Origin: Trichoplax adhaerens | Taxonomy: Eukaryota > Placozoa > Uniplacotomia > Trichoplacea > Trichoplacidae | NCBI RefSeq assembly: GCF_000150275.1 | Contig: NW_002060945.1 | Location: 663,067 to 727,066, forward strand | Direction: 5' to 3' | DNA: 64,000 bases | In this document: positions 1-13,079 of the stretch, in pieces | How the letters are laid out: each line of letters opens with the position of its first letter | Numbering within the stretch: the first letter of the stretch is position 1 | Program-made: the position numbers and the translations under genes | Notes under the pieces: model-generated | Database searches by the model: none | Seen by the model: only the letters and a program-made list of their open reading frames with translations | What the model was told of the DNA's origin: nothing

Positions 1-2353
1 CTACACATTCAGCGGTCGACAGTAATGATGCTACACCAGCGGCATCGGTTATAGCGGTGCGGACAACCTTCGTCGGATCAATGATACCATTTTTCATCAT
101 GTCTACAAAATTGTTACTTGCGGCATCGTAGCCAATTTCTGAGGAGGATTTCATTATTTGGTCTACAATTATTGCTCCTTCCATTCCAGCGTTGGATGCA
201 ATGGTTGAGCAAGGGCTACGCAACGCTTTACGGATTATCTCAACACCAATTCGTTGATCTTCATTATCAGTTTTGATGCTATCCAAACTTGCATCACATC
301 GTAGCAAAGCTACACCTCCTCCAGGTACAATACCTTCTTCAACTGCGGCACGAGTGGCATTCAAGGCATCATTAACGCGATCCTTCTTTTCATTTACTTC
401 AACTTCACTATATCCACCGACCTACCAAATAAAACATAATCATGAGAATCTGGTACAAAACACATCATAGTTTGCTATCGTAGAAAATACCTTTAAAACA
501 GCAACACCGTTAGAAAGTTTAGCCAGGCGTTCGTTTAGTTTTTCACGTTCGTAATCGGAAGTGGTACTTTCTATATCTTCCTGTAATTGTTGGACACGAG
601 CTTCAAGGGCTTGTGGATCACCTCTGCCTCGTAAGATGAGTGTATCATCCTTAGTAATAACAATTTCTCCAACAATGCCAAGGTCCTGCTGTTGAATATC
701 TTCAATCTTAGTGTCTATGGCTTCATCTCCAAAAACCTATTCAACAAGAAAATAACACCAAAATTTTATACCTACTAACGTGTTAATAGTTTATAAATTT
801 AAAACGTACTAACCATTCCACCAGTAGCAACAGCAATATCATGCAAAGTACTCTTTCTGTTATCTCCAAAACCTGGTGCTTTAACAGCGGCTACTTGTAA
901 TCCAACCTTGAGTCTAGAGAATTCGATAGAACGGTGAGTAATTTGCGCATTATGAGCTAATAATAAACAATGCTATACAGTGTATTTACAACGGGAAAAT
1001 ACCTATTGAGTACTAAAGTACTTAATGCTTCACCATCAATATCTTCTGCAATAATAACTAGAGGCTTGCGATTGGTGTTGGCAATCTCTAATGCTGGTAC
1101 AATTTGTTGAACGCTAGATATTTTCTTTTCACATAATAATAAGAGAGCATCCTGATATTCTACTTTCTGACCTATAAGGATGTGAACGGCAGAAAATAAA
1201 TGATACAATAAATCAGAAAGTGCTTCGGTTGAGGGATAGTTGTATAACAGCATCTGTTCTTACCTTTGCTAGTATTTATAAAATACGGAGAGATAAAACC
1301 ACGATCGAACTTCATGCCCTCGATGACTTCCAATTCATCTTTCATTGTTTTGCCATCCTTAACTGTTATCACACCTGTTCTTCCGACTGCTTTCATCGCA
1401 GAAGAAATAAGGTCTCCTATTTCTTTATCTCCATTCGCGGAGATCGTTGCTACCTGTAGTATTAATAATCACAAGATATTGACTTTTTTTATCACAACTA
1501 TACAGTACGTGGTCAATTATACCAACCTGGGCAATTTCTTCAGGTGTTGTAACTGGCTTAGAAAGCTGTTTCAGTTGTTCGACTACAACTTCAACAGCCG
1601 ACATGATACCTATGAAAATTACGGATAGATAAATAGCATGAGATGTTTATTGTACGTAACACTAGTACTGTAATCTTACAACTTTTAAAAGTCAATAGCT
1701 ACAAGATTTTGGTTACTATTTTAGAGCTAGTAACCTCGTCTAACATCCTGTGGATTTGCACCCATGGAAACCTTCTTAAAACCTTCGGTTGCAATTGCAC
1801 GAGCTAAAACAGTAGCAGTAGTGGTACCATCACCAGCTTCTTCATTTGTATTATTGGCAACATCTTGAACTAAACGTGCTCCAATATTATTCACCTTATC
1901 AGGCAGTTCGATTCCTTTGGCTACAGTTACACCGTCCTTGGTAATTTTCGGTCCACCCCAAGATTGTTCCAATATAACATTGCGACCCTGTATCAAGTAA
2001 TAGAAAGATTAGGTACTAAATTAGTGGATGTACATTACATTATTTACAAATACAGCGCAAGGCAATGCACTAAAAGAATAGTTCATTAAGTTTTCCAAGT
2101 ATAATTGGGTATTGCCCAATACTCAATTTCAACAACATGCATCTTTCAATCCAGTATAGCATAGAATAGTGCTTACCTTTGGACCCATAGTAACAGCTAC
2201 GGCATCAGCTAAGACATTAACACCTTTGATCATTTGGCTACTTGCTTCTACGCCGAACTTTACCTCTTTGGCATAATTTCTAGCTAATTGCGATCTTACA
2301 ATAGGGCTAACGGCATTTAATGCCGGTCGAATCATATCACGTAGACGATACAT
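1..2353 (-). CDS. HSPD1: Mitochondrial 60 kDa chaperonin HSP60 (3' end outside the window)
   Basis: Group I chaperonin that folds proteins in the mitochondrial matrix as a ring complex capped by HSP10. Eight coding exons on the minus strand: 2353-2177, 1987-1735, 1609-1527, 1453-1264, 1171-1003, 913-814, 736-491, 421-1. All junctions are GT-AG and the reading phase closes at each one. The model gives about 546 residues; the family has about 570, so only the C-terminal tail is missing. The start [12 protein letters not shown] is a basic presequence. The ATP motif [22 protein letters not shown] and the [12 protein letters not shown] segment are intact. A good acceptor (CAGTAG) lies directly before the ATG, so a non-coding first exon probably lies upstream, as in vertebrate HSPD1. 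Divergent neighbour of HSP10. Confidence 0.97.
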
Positions 2354-4205
2354 CCTACTGATAATTGAATTACATACGCGTATAAGTCAGTGATGAATTG
2401 CTATCACATTTTACATTATTCACATAATACGTGAATAGTTAGATTAAATGATTCTTAGTCGTGAGATTGTAACTGCTTTCAAAAAAACATTTACTTTGCA
2501 AGGCAGTATCATACGTGTATAGCTGTAGGTAACAGATGAGGGGTAAACTATTAGTTTTATGATAAATTAGCCAAGAATGGCGTAAATATAAGTTCAGTGC
2601 ATGAAAGCATCGACTTCTAGTAGTCGATGATTAAAGTAAAGTAAATCGGTACTATAAACGATCAGTTGTGTGTGATATGAGTGACTGTATGATAGCTAAA
2701 TGCAGGTATTGTTGGAATGAAAATGTACTCGATTAGTAATTTCATGGATGAAATGGAAGAAAATCGAGAGCTGACATCAACCCAAGCAGTACAACAACAG
2801 CAGACTTGTATTCCGTATAATCCTTGCTTTTCAACAAACGAGCGAAGAAAGTGGTCAAGACTTTGTGCCTTATACTGCACAGTCTATGTAGAACATGCAG
2901 ACTTGCATCATCCTTAGTTGGCCGGTAATGCTGTATCAGTAAGCACATCGGCCAGTATTTTTAGTTACCCTGTATGCGGTAGCTGATGTCTAGAACATCA
3001 TTTTTGATTCTATTGAGAATAAGATTTTTATCATCCAGCTGGACATTGCCGCTAATGTTGGAACTACTACTACTATCATGGACTACTAAATACGTATAGT
3101 ATTCCCTTGAGGGTATATTCATTCTTGGTAGAATCCAGTGGATGTACAGTAATTGATTGAAAACCTGGTTGAAGTCTGATTCGTTTTCTAGCGCATTACT
3201 TTTTAAGCTTAATCGCTGTGATAGTCAATGAGGAAGGTAGAGAAGAAGTGGTGAAATGGTTGAGAGTACATTATTACTATTGATTTACTGACATTAGTAA
3301 GCTACTAGTCTTTACTACACATCTAGAGGAGTGTGAGATCGACGTGAATCAACGTCTTTGCAACTTGTTGCAAAGGATAAGATCAATCGATCCATGAAAC
3401 ATCCAATCGTGTCGCAGAGTATGTGCTACAACTACGTTGCTGCAAGTGTGCAAAGTAATATATTGCAGTAGAGAATTAGGTTGGGTCAATGTAGCACAGG
3501 TAGGATTGATTTCTTCCTTGTGGAAAAAAAATGAATGATAATATTACTCTATCTCAATCCACCTATAGGCATTGGAAATTGCACCATGAATACTTGCTCA
3601 AGGCCTGTGTCATGCTGTCAATGCGTAGGAGTAACATACTGGAGTAGACTAGACTATAGACCTTGTAAAGTTAGTACAGTGCAGAGGGCCACAAAAAAAG
3701 GGGAAAATGCAAAAATGGAATCCATGTCACCGAGAATTGCAAAATAATTCCACACCAATCCTATTATCCCTTCAACTAAATCGTAGTAGCCAAATTGTAA
3801 GCCTCGTTTGTAAGGAATAAAATGCATGCATTGCACTTACCGGCCGTTTTTCAGCTGTGAATAACGAGGAAGAAGAATATCACTGGAGAAAAGGAAGCGC
3901 TCCAACGGTTAGTGAAATGCCCAATGACTTGATCACTCAATGCTCAATTTGCAGCAAAACCTGCTAGGTGATGCAACGTGCCAATGACGCAACACGGCTC
4001 ACCTTTAAAGGGACGCTTGGTACAGGCGTGTTATCTCGCGACGTACTACGCACGACCTTTAATCAGCGTGACACATGTGTCATGGTGTAGTACAGTACGA
4101 TACATTGTTCAGTGAACAGTGTTATCATACAGACAGACGTTCCGTATGGCCAATCCGAGTCCTGGCTGTTCCACTACCGTGACCGTATCTGCACACACGT
4201 GCAAC

Positions 4206-4218
4206 GAAAATTCCAGAA
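4206..4218 (+). promoter_or_regulatory. Heat-shock element, three perfect nGAAn units
   Basis: The bases read GAAAATTCCAGAA: GAA, two bases, TTC, two bases, GAA. This is the textbook HSF1 trimer site with exact spacing. It sits between two heat-shock genes transcribed away from each other, about 400 bp before the candidate HSP10 first exon. Binding is inferred from the motif and the context. Confidence 0.65.
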
Positions 4219-4262
4219 CATTGATTCCATTCCTAAACTACAGTAGGACGGCTGCCGGCTGG

Positions 4263-4400
4263 ACATACAGTACAGTACTGTAAAGCGTACAGTACAGTAC
4301 TGTACTGTACACCACGCGCTGTCAACCACTGTACGGTACTGTACTGTACGAAGTCTACAGTGTACAGTACACTTCTGTACAAGCATTGTAGGTACTGTAC
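4263..4400. repeat. Cluster of GTACTGTAC/TACAGTAC palindromic repeats
   Basis: Repeated, partly overlapping copies of GTACTGTAC and TACAGTAC in both orientations. The unit is nearly self-complementary, so the stretch can fold on itself. The same motif appears across the window in intergenic DNA and introns. Here it lies about 45 bp from the heat-shock element. Confidence 0.7.
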
Positions 4401-4613
4401 AGTTACATATGTTCCACTCAATCAAGGGTCAACCAACTCCACCGACACAAATCATACTAGAAAGAAACGCCATTAGTATACAATACTGCAAGTCGACAAA
4501 AAGCCAGTCAAAGCTAGTCTAGCGACGTTATTTAGCACGGCCAAGGGCGATTTCATCAGAAAGGTAGTTGGACTTTTCAATCTGATCCGAGCAAGAAGAA
4601 GCAAAATCTCGAT

Positions 4614-4616
4614 ATG
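4614..4616 (+). other. Candidate first coding exon of HSP10 (ATG only)
   Basis: The first recognisable HSP10 exon starts in phase 0 with AALRNFKPLFDR, so the missing first exon must end in phase 0 and could contribute little more than Met. At 4614 an ATG is followed directly by a donor-like GTATGA. Other ATG-GT sites exist, for example near 5440, so this choice is not secure. Confidence 0.25.
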
Positions 4617-5603
4617 GTATGATTTGCATGATGGTCAATATCCATTATAGTATGAGTAATTTGATGTTCGAGTAGACGAGTACAATAGCTTATCTTGATA
4701 TCTGGAAATAGTTTTCAATGACATGCACCTCCATTGGAGCTGACAGTCTGAGACAAATTGTCGCCATTGCAGCTCGTATGCTAGGAGATTGCAGTCATAA
4801 TCGTTGACTCATAGTTGGTAGCAAAGATCCCATCAAGTTATTCAGTATTCACACTACATACTAGAGCCAAACACTGATAGTACTTGTCATTAGAAATAGC
4901 GCTGCAATGTTGCTTGTTGTACACACAGTTTAGTGATTTACTGTAGTGCCTTTTAACTTAGTTATGGTATGCTAGCATGACTGCCTGGTCAGCATTGAAT
5001 GTCATACTTTAAAAAGTAGTATTGAACTTGGTTAGTAGCACATGTGAAGACGTAGATAGCATTTGCTATAGTGCACTTCATTTCCTTGATAGAATGGTCA
5101 CTCTAATTACTCCATGCTGTAACTCAATTACTAAACGAGTTGGCTACATGCTAAGCATGCTGCTAGCATACCTGTACATGTGGTTAGCGCATTATGATTA
5201 CAGTACCAGGAATGGTTGACAGTATTTACTGTTAAAGTAAGACAGTCACTGGCTCATTCATAACTACAGTACTGCGCGGCTGGTGAATGCATATTGCAAG
5301 CATGAATTTAATCATTTACAAACCTAATTTATAATTCGTTTATACAGTACAGTACGATTGTCGGGGCCCACAGTAAGGTAGACTAGCAATAACGGCTGCT
5401 TTGCATGCATGAACAATTTCAACTGTCTTTGAATTGCCCATGGTATACTCTTTACTTGATAGATGCTGCTCAAATATGAGCGTAGTAATAATTTAGACTC
5501 AATTGATAGCAATATAGAATGTACTACTGCAGAGAGAAAAATTGACTAATTGTGATTATTTTACTCGTTATTTATAAGCTTGTATTCAATTTTCAACTTT
5601 TAG

Positions 5604-6363
5604 GCTGCTTTACGAAACTTCAAACCGCTATTTGATAGGGTATTAATAGAAAAATTTGCTGCAGCAACGGTACGTACTTTCATCATGTATTGGCTTATTC
5701 AATCACGCTACAATTTACTGTATATAACGTATGACACAGCAGTCTTGGATCAAAGTTTTAAAACCTTTGATATCCTTATACGTAAATAGATCAGATTCGT
5801 AGATTAACCCTTTAAGGTTAACTTGTCACTGCTGTGGTGATCGAGAGCTAAAGTAGTCAACGATTGCGTATACGATATAGTTAAAATGCAGTGTAAACCT
5901 GCAGCTACATAGTATACCTATATTCAGGGTAAAGGTTGTCATTGATTTTGCGTATCATTGTTTGAAAAGAAATCAAAAGGTGGCGTACTTTTGCCAGAAG
6001 CTTCCCTAGGCAAAGTTCTTAAGGGAACTGTCGTTGCCACTGGACCAGGAAATGTGAACGAGGTACATGAATTACTTAAAAGCTATTCAATATTATCAGC
6101 AGATACTCTTGGTACTTACTACGCTTCAAAATTTTTGTAGAAAGGAGACTTGATCCCTACCTCGGTGAAAGTTGGTGATAAAGTTATGTTACCTGAATAC
6201 GGTGGCACTAAATTGAATATGGAGGATAAGGTTCGTACTTTAGGTTTCTTTGTTTTCTAAGCTTATAACGTCAAGGTTAACTATTTTATAACTTTTATTT
6301 ATTCAACTTTAGGAATTGTACTTGTACCGTGACGGCGATCTCTTAGGAGTATTTACCGATTAA
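5604..6363 (+). CDS. HSPE1: Mitochondrial 10 kDa co-chaperonin HSP10 (first exon unresolved)
   Basis: Co-chaperonin that caps the HSP60 ring in the matrix. Exons 5604-5669, 5970-6062, 6141-6230 and 6313-6363, all in phase 0, ending in TAA. With an initiating Met this gives 100 residues, the normal family size. Landmarks: PLFDRVLIEKF at the N terminus, the mobile-loop region KSKGGVLLPEAS, KGTVVATGPGN, VGDKVMLPEYGGTK, and the C-terminal YRDGDLLG. The initiator exon lies upstream (candidate at 4614). It is divergent from HSP60 and probably heat-inducible through the element at 4206. Confidence 0.93.
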
Positions 6364-7104
6364 GAAATGAAAAAATACAGTAGTAAATTAAGTATGATCA
6401 TGCAATAGTAACAACTTCGTTTCCCAGCTTATGGCGGCGTTTTAAAATATTCATCGTTTACTAGAATGTACTATTTGCAACCTTAACGTCAGGCAATATA
6501 ATGAACACGAGTTGTAGCTATTGACTTAAGAAAAGGCTGACTTTGTTAATAAAGATTTCTTGTCTAAAGATGTCTTTGATTTGTCAATAGTGCATTTACT
6601 ATAGTATGAAGCTTACAAAATATTACAAGATGTTATACACCGAAAGCGATATGAAAATAACTAAAAGAGTAGAATTTTTGACGATTCCAGTGTAACATTA
6701 ACTACATAGTACGCTAAAATACAATACGACCAAAATAGAAAAGTATTTGATACAAGTTATAAAGGCAAATATTTAGCCATTACTACCCAACATAGGGCTA
6801 AGGGTTTTTTGCATCAATAAGATTTTTAGCTGTCCTGAACCTCTTTCAATGATCATGCTAAAAGGCAGGCTTAATCATCAGCACTAATACCCACATATAA
6901 AATCGATAACAGAATTTTATCTGTAAATAAAATAGATTACCAGCCGGTAGTCTACGCAAAATGCTACTTTATTCATCACAACACGGCACCATATAGATGA
7001 TAAAAGATTAGCTAGTCATAAATGATTAAATCAAATGCATGAAAACAAGTTTTACCTACTAAAGGATTAACTACAAAAGCCTAATGGTTAAAATAGTTGC
7101 TCAA
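6364..7104. other. Convergent intergenic gap, HSP10 / citrate synthase
   Basis: AT-rich 3' flanks of two converging genes. No exon, RNA gene or repeat recognised. Confidence 0.6.
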
Positions 7105-9324
7105 TTACTTGGCACCGACAAGCTTCTTGAGTGCTTCAGTCGTCATACTTTTGGGACGTTCAATAGGCAATCCTAGAGCGCGATCCCATATAAGAGAAGA
7201 TAAAACTCCTAATGCTCGAGATACACCAAAGAGTACAGTATAGTAGCTCATTTCTGTCATTCCGTAATACTGCAAAAATGAATTGAAAAAGTCAATAAAT
7301 GTAATTAAAAAATAATGTCAAGACTATCATGCAGAACTAGTAATATAAAAATGAGGTATTGACAACAGTATTTACCTGCAATAATGCACCACTATGGGCA
7401 TCAACATTTGGCCATGGATTCTTTGCCTTACCGTGTTCAAGAAGCACATCAGGTACTACCTTGTAGATTTGTCCAACAAGTTTGAATACTGGGTCATTAG
7501 GTAAATGTTTTAGAGCAAATTCGCGCTGGCACGTATATCTGGGATCAGTTTTACGCAAAACTGCATGTCCATAGCCTGGCACAACCTGTTTAAAATGGCA
7601 AGCTAAAAGTTAGTAATATTCTATCATTTCATGAAACTATATAATTAGCAAAGTATACGGAATTGTAAAAGCGAAAAATAATGAGTTTACTTGGCCGTTT
7701 TTCAAGGTATTCCAGATGAAGTCTCGAAGCTGATCATCGGTAGTATTATCACCCAACGTCTCTCGTAGTTTATTTACCCAAACTAATACTTCTTGGTTTG
7801 CAAGACCATGAAGAGGTCCAGCTAAGCCGTTCATTCCAGCTGCGAATGACAAATAGGGATCTGATAGGGCACTACCCACTAAGTGAGTGGCATGAGCGCT
7901 AACATTACCACCTTCATGATCACTGAAATACATGTATGGATAAGCATTAGCTATGAATAAAGAAAAATTCATGTACGAATGGTTACCAATAAGACTATTC
8001 TATAAATCAGTTTGATTTTAGCAGTAGAAAAACTCACGTATGGATTGTCAAATACAAGCGCATTAACTCTGTAAATTGTGGGTTGTCGTATCCCAGCATG
8101 GAGGTGAAATTACTAGACCAATCTTTATCAGCGTCAATAGCGCCAACTTTACCATCACGATACAAATTTCTATAAATTGTTGCTGCCAAAGACGTTAATT
8201 TTGCAATGCAATCCATAGAGTCTTCGTAAACGTACTTAAAATATGGAATTAGAAAAAATTGGAAATTATTACTTTGAACTGTAAACCAATCAGTAATATA
8301 ACAACAATTACTAACCTGCCAATATTTCGCTTTATTTACGCCTTCTGCATAAGCGCGAGCAAATTTACTTTCGCTATTCATGGCAGTGATTGCGGCACTA
8401 AACTGCGACATGGGATGTAGCTCTGCAGGAAAGTTATTAACCATTTGGACGACGTGCGAAGGTAGAGCTCCACGATTAGCCCATTCTCTACTAAGTTGCT
8501 TGACCTATAGATACAGTTAAGTAAATTTGTATTTCTTTGCACAAATAAAAAAATAGATAACGCAAAGCCATATACCTGCTCTTTGGTTGGTTTTTCTCCG
8601 GTTACAAGTAACCAAAACAAGCCCTCAGGTAAAGGTTCAGCACCATCATCAGCAGAAGGTAGAATCTGTAATCATCAGGTATCGTTCAGAAAGTTACAGT
8701 ATAGCAGTACGATATTACTTTGGAATTTGTAAATTTTTTTTGTCTTACTTCTTGACATTCCGGGATGCTATAACCTCTGAATCGAATTCCCTGGTAAATG
8801 TTTATTCGATAGTTGTAACATGTAAATAAGCACGCAAATGTAAAGATATTTCAAAATTATAACTAGGATTAAGGCAGTATTTACCTCATCCGGATCGAGT
8901 AGCGAAGTTTCGGTAACGAGACCTTTAATACCTCGCATTCCACCGTAGGCCTAGGTAATAATAACATTTAATGAGATAGTATATTTGTTAAGCTTTATTG
9001 TCAAGCATAGAATTTAGAATTTAAATGGTTTGAAGAACCCACACAAATATTGAAATAGTATTGCGATTCAGTTAACAGTACCTGGCCAATTGTATATTCT
9101 CCGATCACTTTGTCTCCATAGCTTTTACGAAATTCAGCAACTTCCTTTTGCTTTTCGGGAACTAGCCTCTCGAGAGCATCACGTAAACTCTGTAATTATA
9201 TCATGCCGTAATAATTTAGCAATGCTGTAAACAAAGGGCTTTCCTATCCCTATTTAATTCATGAAATTCAAACCTCATTCGCGACTGTTCTTGCGCCAAT
9301 GAAGTTGACAGAAGGAGTCAACTG
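7105..9324 (-). CDS. CS: Citrate synthase, mitochondrial (first exon unresolved)
   Basis: Condenses oxaloacetate and acetyl-CoA to citrate, the entry step of the TCA cycle, in the matrix. Ten exons on the minus strand: 9324-9274, 9189-9082, 8950-8885, 8790-8749, 8665-8576, 8504-8316, 8234-8038, 7922-7691, 7585-7376, 7269-7105, summing to 449 residues (family about 465 with presequence). Landmarks: [54 protein letters not shown] with an active-site His, [14 protein letters not shown], and [11 protein letters not shown] with the catalytic Asp. The presequence exon lies upstream; 9754-9722 (MNFIACIARRR) fits in phase but has a weak donor, GTCTAT. The acceptor at 9324 is a tandem CAGCAG site. Confidence 0.96.
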
Positions 9325-11644
9325 CTGCAAAAAAAAATGGAGAAATTTTAGTTCAAATTTGAATGCAAGTGTAAACTACAGTAGTAAAATGCTCATTCTT
9401 CCAACTACAGTACCAAGTAGGGCTAAAATACGACGGCGCTATTTATGTTGCATATGCATATACTGTACATGTACAATTGTATATGTCAAAGAAAATAACA
9501 ATATTTCACTTTGCGCATATTGCCATCACCAAAAAGGATGATGGTGTTCAATATCAAGATTGAGAAGTTCGATAGAGCGTATACAAGTGCGGCAAATTAC
9601 GAAAATTTATCGTTTTACGGTACGATAAGTGACCGTATTTTGCATTTGAGAGGCTTGCTGCAATATCGATAACGGTAGAACGTTTTCTAATCAGTGGAGT
9701 GTTATCGATAGGAAAATAGACCCGTCGTCTCGCTATGCATGCAATAAAATTCATTTTTGTGCCTTCATTTCTTAATTCAGCGTGCATCGCGGAGCATGGA
9801 GGGCTTTTGTATTATCATTTTATCAGTAACTTACGATAGTTTATTATGGATATCAACTGATCTACCGTGAATAGGTGACTTATCTGTCTTGCAGAAACTT
9901 ATCAAGACGTCCATGTAACTCGCTATAAATTGCAATCCGTCAAACGTTATTGTACAGTACACAGTATTTCTATTCCGTATACAGATAATCACGCCATATC
10001 AGTTTGTTATGTAATCTACAGTATATAGAAGACAGGATTCGATTTTACACATACTACTCGTCAATGGGATGATCTAATTTTGAAAGCTAGGCAATACTAT
10101 TTTGTGGATAGAATTTGATACCATTGTGCAGCGTACACTTGCTTCCGAAGTAGCTAACGCATGTATGCAATCGATTAGGTCGGTGCATCACCTATTTACG
10201 AAACTTGTTACGGTAAAAGTTCTCTGACCATCTCTTTACCGGATAGATTGAACTAGAATTTATCCATTTAAATTGTCTGTAAAATACGAAAGCAATGATG
10301 GATTTCTGTTTTACACCCTAGGATTTACTGTACCAAACTACATTGGAATAGAGACTACTAATACCGCTCAACCGTCGCTAAGAATTTCTTTCCCGTACTA
10401 CAAGCACTGTCGATTATAGCCATTATGAATTTTAAATTTGCAAAAAGTTTTAGAAAGGCATCAATGATACCATTGGATGCAACAGGCCTAAGTTATACAT
10501 ATCATCATACGTATTATCGATTTGACTAAGTTCAAAAATCCGAGTTGTATCGCATTTAGCCGATGGCTGATAGAATAGCTAGCGGAATCATTGGCTTTTA
10601 AGCTATTTTTGATTGCGGTGAAAAGGTAGTTCGTACTGAATAGTTTACGTATAAAGTGCAGAATTCTAAATAGTGTACAATACTCAACAAAGTGGAATCG
10701 ATCCGATTGAAAAGACCACGGATCCTTCCAATTTTTACGTTGGGGAGCTATTGTATTGAATTGGGGAGTAAGCATCGTTACGGGTGTTATTGCCTTACCG
10801 GATCAATGGCTTCAGAAAGGCGTAATGAACGGGGGAAATAGCGCAAAAACAAAGATAAATTAGCAATCAAGGCTATCATGCGTTCAGGTTGTCATTTCAG
10901 CTCATTGGATCCAACTCCTGATTTAACTATCGGTAGAGTGGATGTTCCATATCAGGGCAATTGTATCAAAAATGAGAGATTAGACTAATAAAGGGTGACA
11001 ATTGACACACAGAATTCACCATATGCATGGCAGTACTGTTGTTTAGTATTATATGAAGAAAAAGAAAAAATTGAAATTTGGAAGCGCCATGACGGCCGGT
11101 GTCTGCTGTACTACAATATGGAAAAATGGAATTCCATTTCATGTCAATTAAATAGAAATGATATCTCAGTACTAGTAGTACAGCCTGTACTGTAGGTTGC
11201 TAGTTTGGTTGATGTGACGACACATTGATGAAGTAAAAATGTCCATTCGATGATGGTCAATTTATGATGTAGCATTGAATGTAAATACGAGTATCCTTCA
11301 TCAAAAAAGCAAAGGATCAATCTTCCGATGAAAGGGGATACTTTGATTGGATTATTCCATAGTAATTTTATCGGTTTACCTTGACAGAAGAAACTAATCT
11401 CTTGCTTGCAAGTCTAGACAACATCTGCACATTGAAGGCTGGCAATCAGCTAACCGGTAGGGTGAAGTGAATAGGGCGATCGTTTTTATTCTGCTCGACC
11501 CTTACTCCAGTACCGTACTGCTGGAAAGCATGGATCAACGACTATTGGCTAGTATGGGGTCAGCGTTAGCGTGCCCGTTTGCCAAGCGGTAGTGTCAAGT
11601 TGCTGCCGGTAAACAAGGTGGTCGTGATATGGTGTCGGCGAGTA

Positions 11645-11735
11645 CAGTGTACAGTACTGGCTCTACAGTAGTACTCAAGACTGTAGTCTACAGTATTGTA
11701 CTGTACAGGGATATCCACTACTGTACTGTACAGTA
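11645..11735. repeat. Second cluster of GTACTGTAC/TACAGTAC palindromes
   Basis: Several copies of TACAGTAC, TACTGTAC and TACAGTAG in both orientations within about 90 bp. Same family as the cluster at 4263-4400 and the ends of the foldback element at 41.8-42.5 kb. Confidence 0.65.
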
Positions 11736-12782
11736 GTATGCAAAGCATGGTCGTGCCCGAAGCAGTACTTAAACGTCTTGAGGTGACGAAATGACATGCG
11801 TACTCTTCTTTCAATTGCCTTACAGTCACGTAGATCATTTCCTTCAAACCTGATATATATCCCGTAAAATATAGATCTCTACTACACTATGCCTCAATTG
11901 GAGAAAATTTTCATGTTTCCCCTTTTACATTACGTTGCCGTAATGATAGAGTTGAAGAAAGTATTGTTGCTGACAGTGTTTCATTGTAAGGGAGAAGAGT
12001 GAGGAATGAGTTCACTGTCAATAAAGCTGTTTTGTACATTTTAGTACAGCGTTTGTTTCTACGGGTTATGAGCCTTTTACAAGGGTAGTTCTTAGGCATT
12101 CTAGTGGTAGTACGTAATATTCTTGCTACATCTTGGGACAAATTCGGATAGTAATCTGTAGCAGCTAGTCAGCTACTCAAAGTAAGTGCTTTTACGTTAG
12201 CCTAGTCAACTTTGTCAGTAAGTAGTCCCGTGACATTCCCATACTTTCTTACCTCCGTATACACTATACTGTACAGTATAGTACAAACTAGACCTGAGCA
12301 AGGTTTTACAACCGGCTACACGCACATCGTACGTCGGATCTCAGAATATTACATCATGGCAGAAGCAGTAGGCCAGTAGCTCGTAGCCATGACGATTGGT
12401 GACGATCGATTGCTGTGCCAACGAGTATCTACCCTATGCAAGTCCGAGCTATAAAAAAGTGTATCTGCTTTAACATATCCATAATCAATGGATGTCGAGG
12501 AAATCATTTGGATAGATGGCAGTCACTAAGATCAAATCAATGGCGAGGAGGTAGACTAGCATACACTGTACACTGACTAAACAGAAATATTCAGGATTGA
12601 AAATTGCCATTCAAAACCGGTTATCCAGGCAGTTGAAAACCAGTTGTTCACTTGTGCCCACTGACTTGATTGCCTAGAATGGACGTGACACTCAGCCCGT
12701 AGCGTCATCTTCACGGTACTGTACCGAGCTATGCATAGCGGCTGACTGACATATGGTATACGTACGCTGGGGATACGCTGAC

Positions 12783-12803
12783 CCGATCGTGGCCCACGAT
12801 CGG
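12783..12803. other. Perfect 21-base palindrome (10 + 1 + 10)
   Basis: CCGATCGTGG, one C, then CCACGATCGG. The arms match exactly and are GC-rich in an AT-rich setting, about 280 bp before the COQ10 start. It could be a dimeric transcription-factor site or a small hairpin. No factor is identified. Confidence 0.5.
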
Positions 12804-13079
12804 ATACCGTTTGAGTCTGCGCTCCTTACTGAGCAAGCGTGCAAGTCGTAACGTCACGGTAGATGAAAAAAACAACAACTCTACAGTGTAGACTGCACAA
12901 TTCACTGGTGTATGGGACTGTAGAGTCCGTGATCAGCCAGCTTGCGCCAGCGTAGTGCATTTATTCCAACGTACGCCTGTTGGCCACTGGCACTCCAGAG
13001 TCCAAGGTGGAAGGAGAGTTTGGATTTTTCCGTCTTAATTAACCTAAATCGATCACTTCCACTGACGGAAATCCACTTC

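Larger units (their letters stand above)
2356..4613. promoter_or_regulatory. Divergent HSP60/HSP10 control region
   Basis: About 2.3 kb between the HSP60 start codon and the first plausible HSP10 start. I see no coding exon in it. It contains a perfect three-unit heat-shock element (4206-4218) and a dense block of GTACTGTAC palindromes (4263-4400). The 3.8-4.4 kb part looks less AT-rich than the flanks, which suits a promoter. HSP60 and HSP10 share a bidirectional promoter in vertebrates and many other animals. That it works as one here is inference. The HSP60 side would then carry a 5'-UTR intron. Confidence 0.55.
9755..13079. other. Intergenic, divergent between citrate synthase and COQ10
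   Basis: About 3.3 kb with no convincing exon on either strand. It holds a GTACTGTAC palindrome cluster (11645-11735), single copies near 12270, and a perfect 21-base palindrome at 12783-12803. It probably includes the promoters of both flanking mitochondrial genes. Short open frames here have no splice context or family resemblance. Confidence 0.5.

Noticed and set aside
273-470. Plus-strand open frame opposite HSP60
   Set aside because: It lies antisense to the well-supported HSP60 exon 421-1 and has no family resemblance.
9554-9787. Longer minus-strand frame as citrate synthase exon 1
   Set aside because: The MNFIACIARRR start is plausible as a presequence, but no good donor exists. Mentioned as a candidate only.
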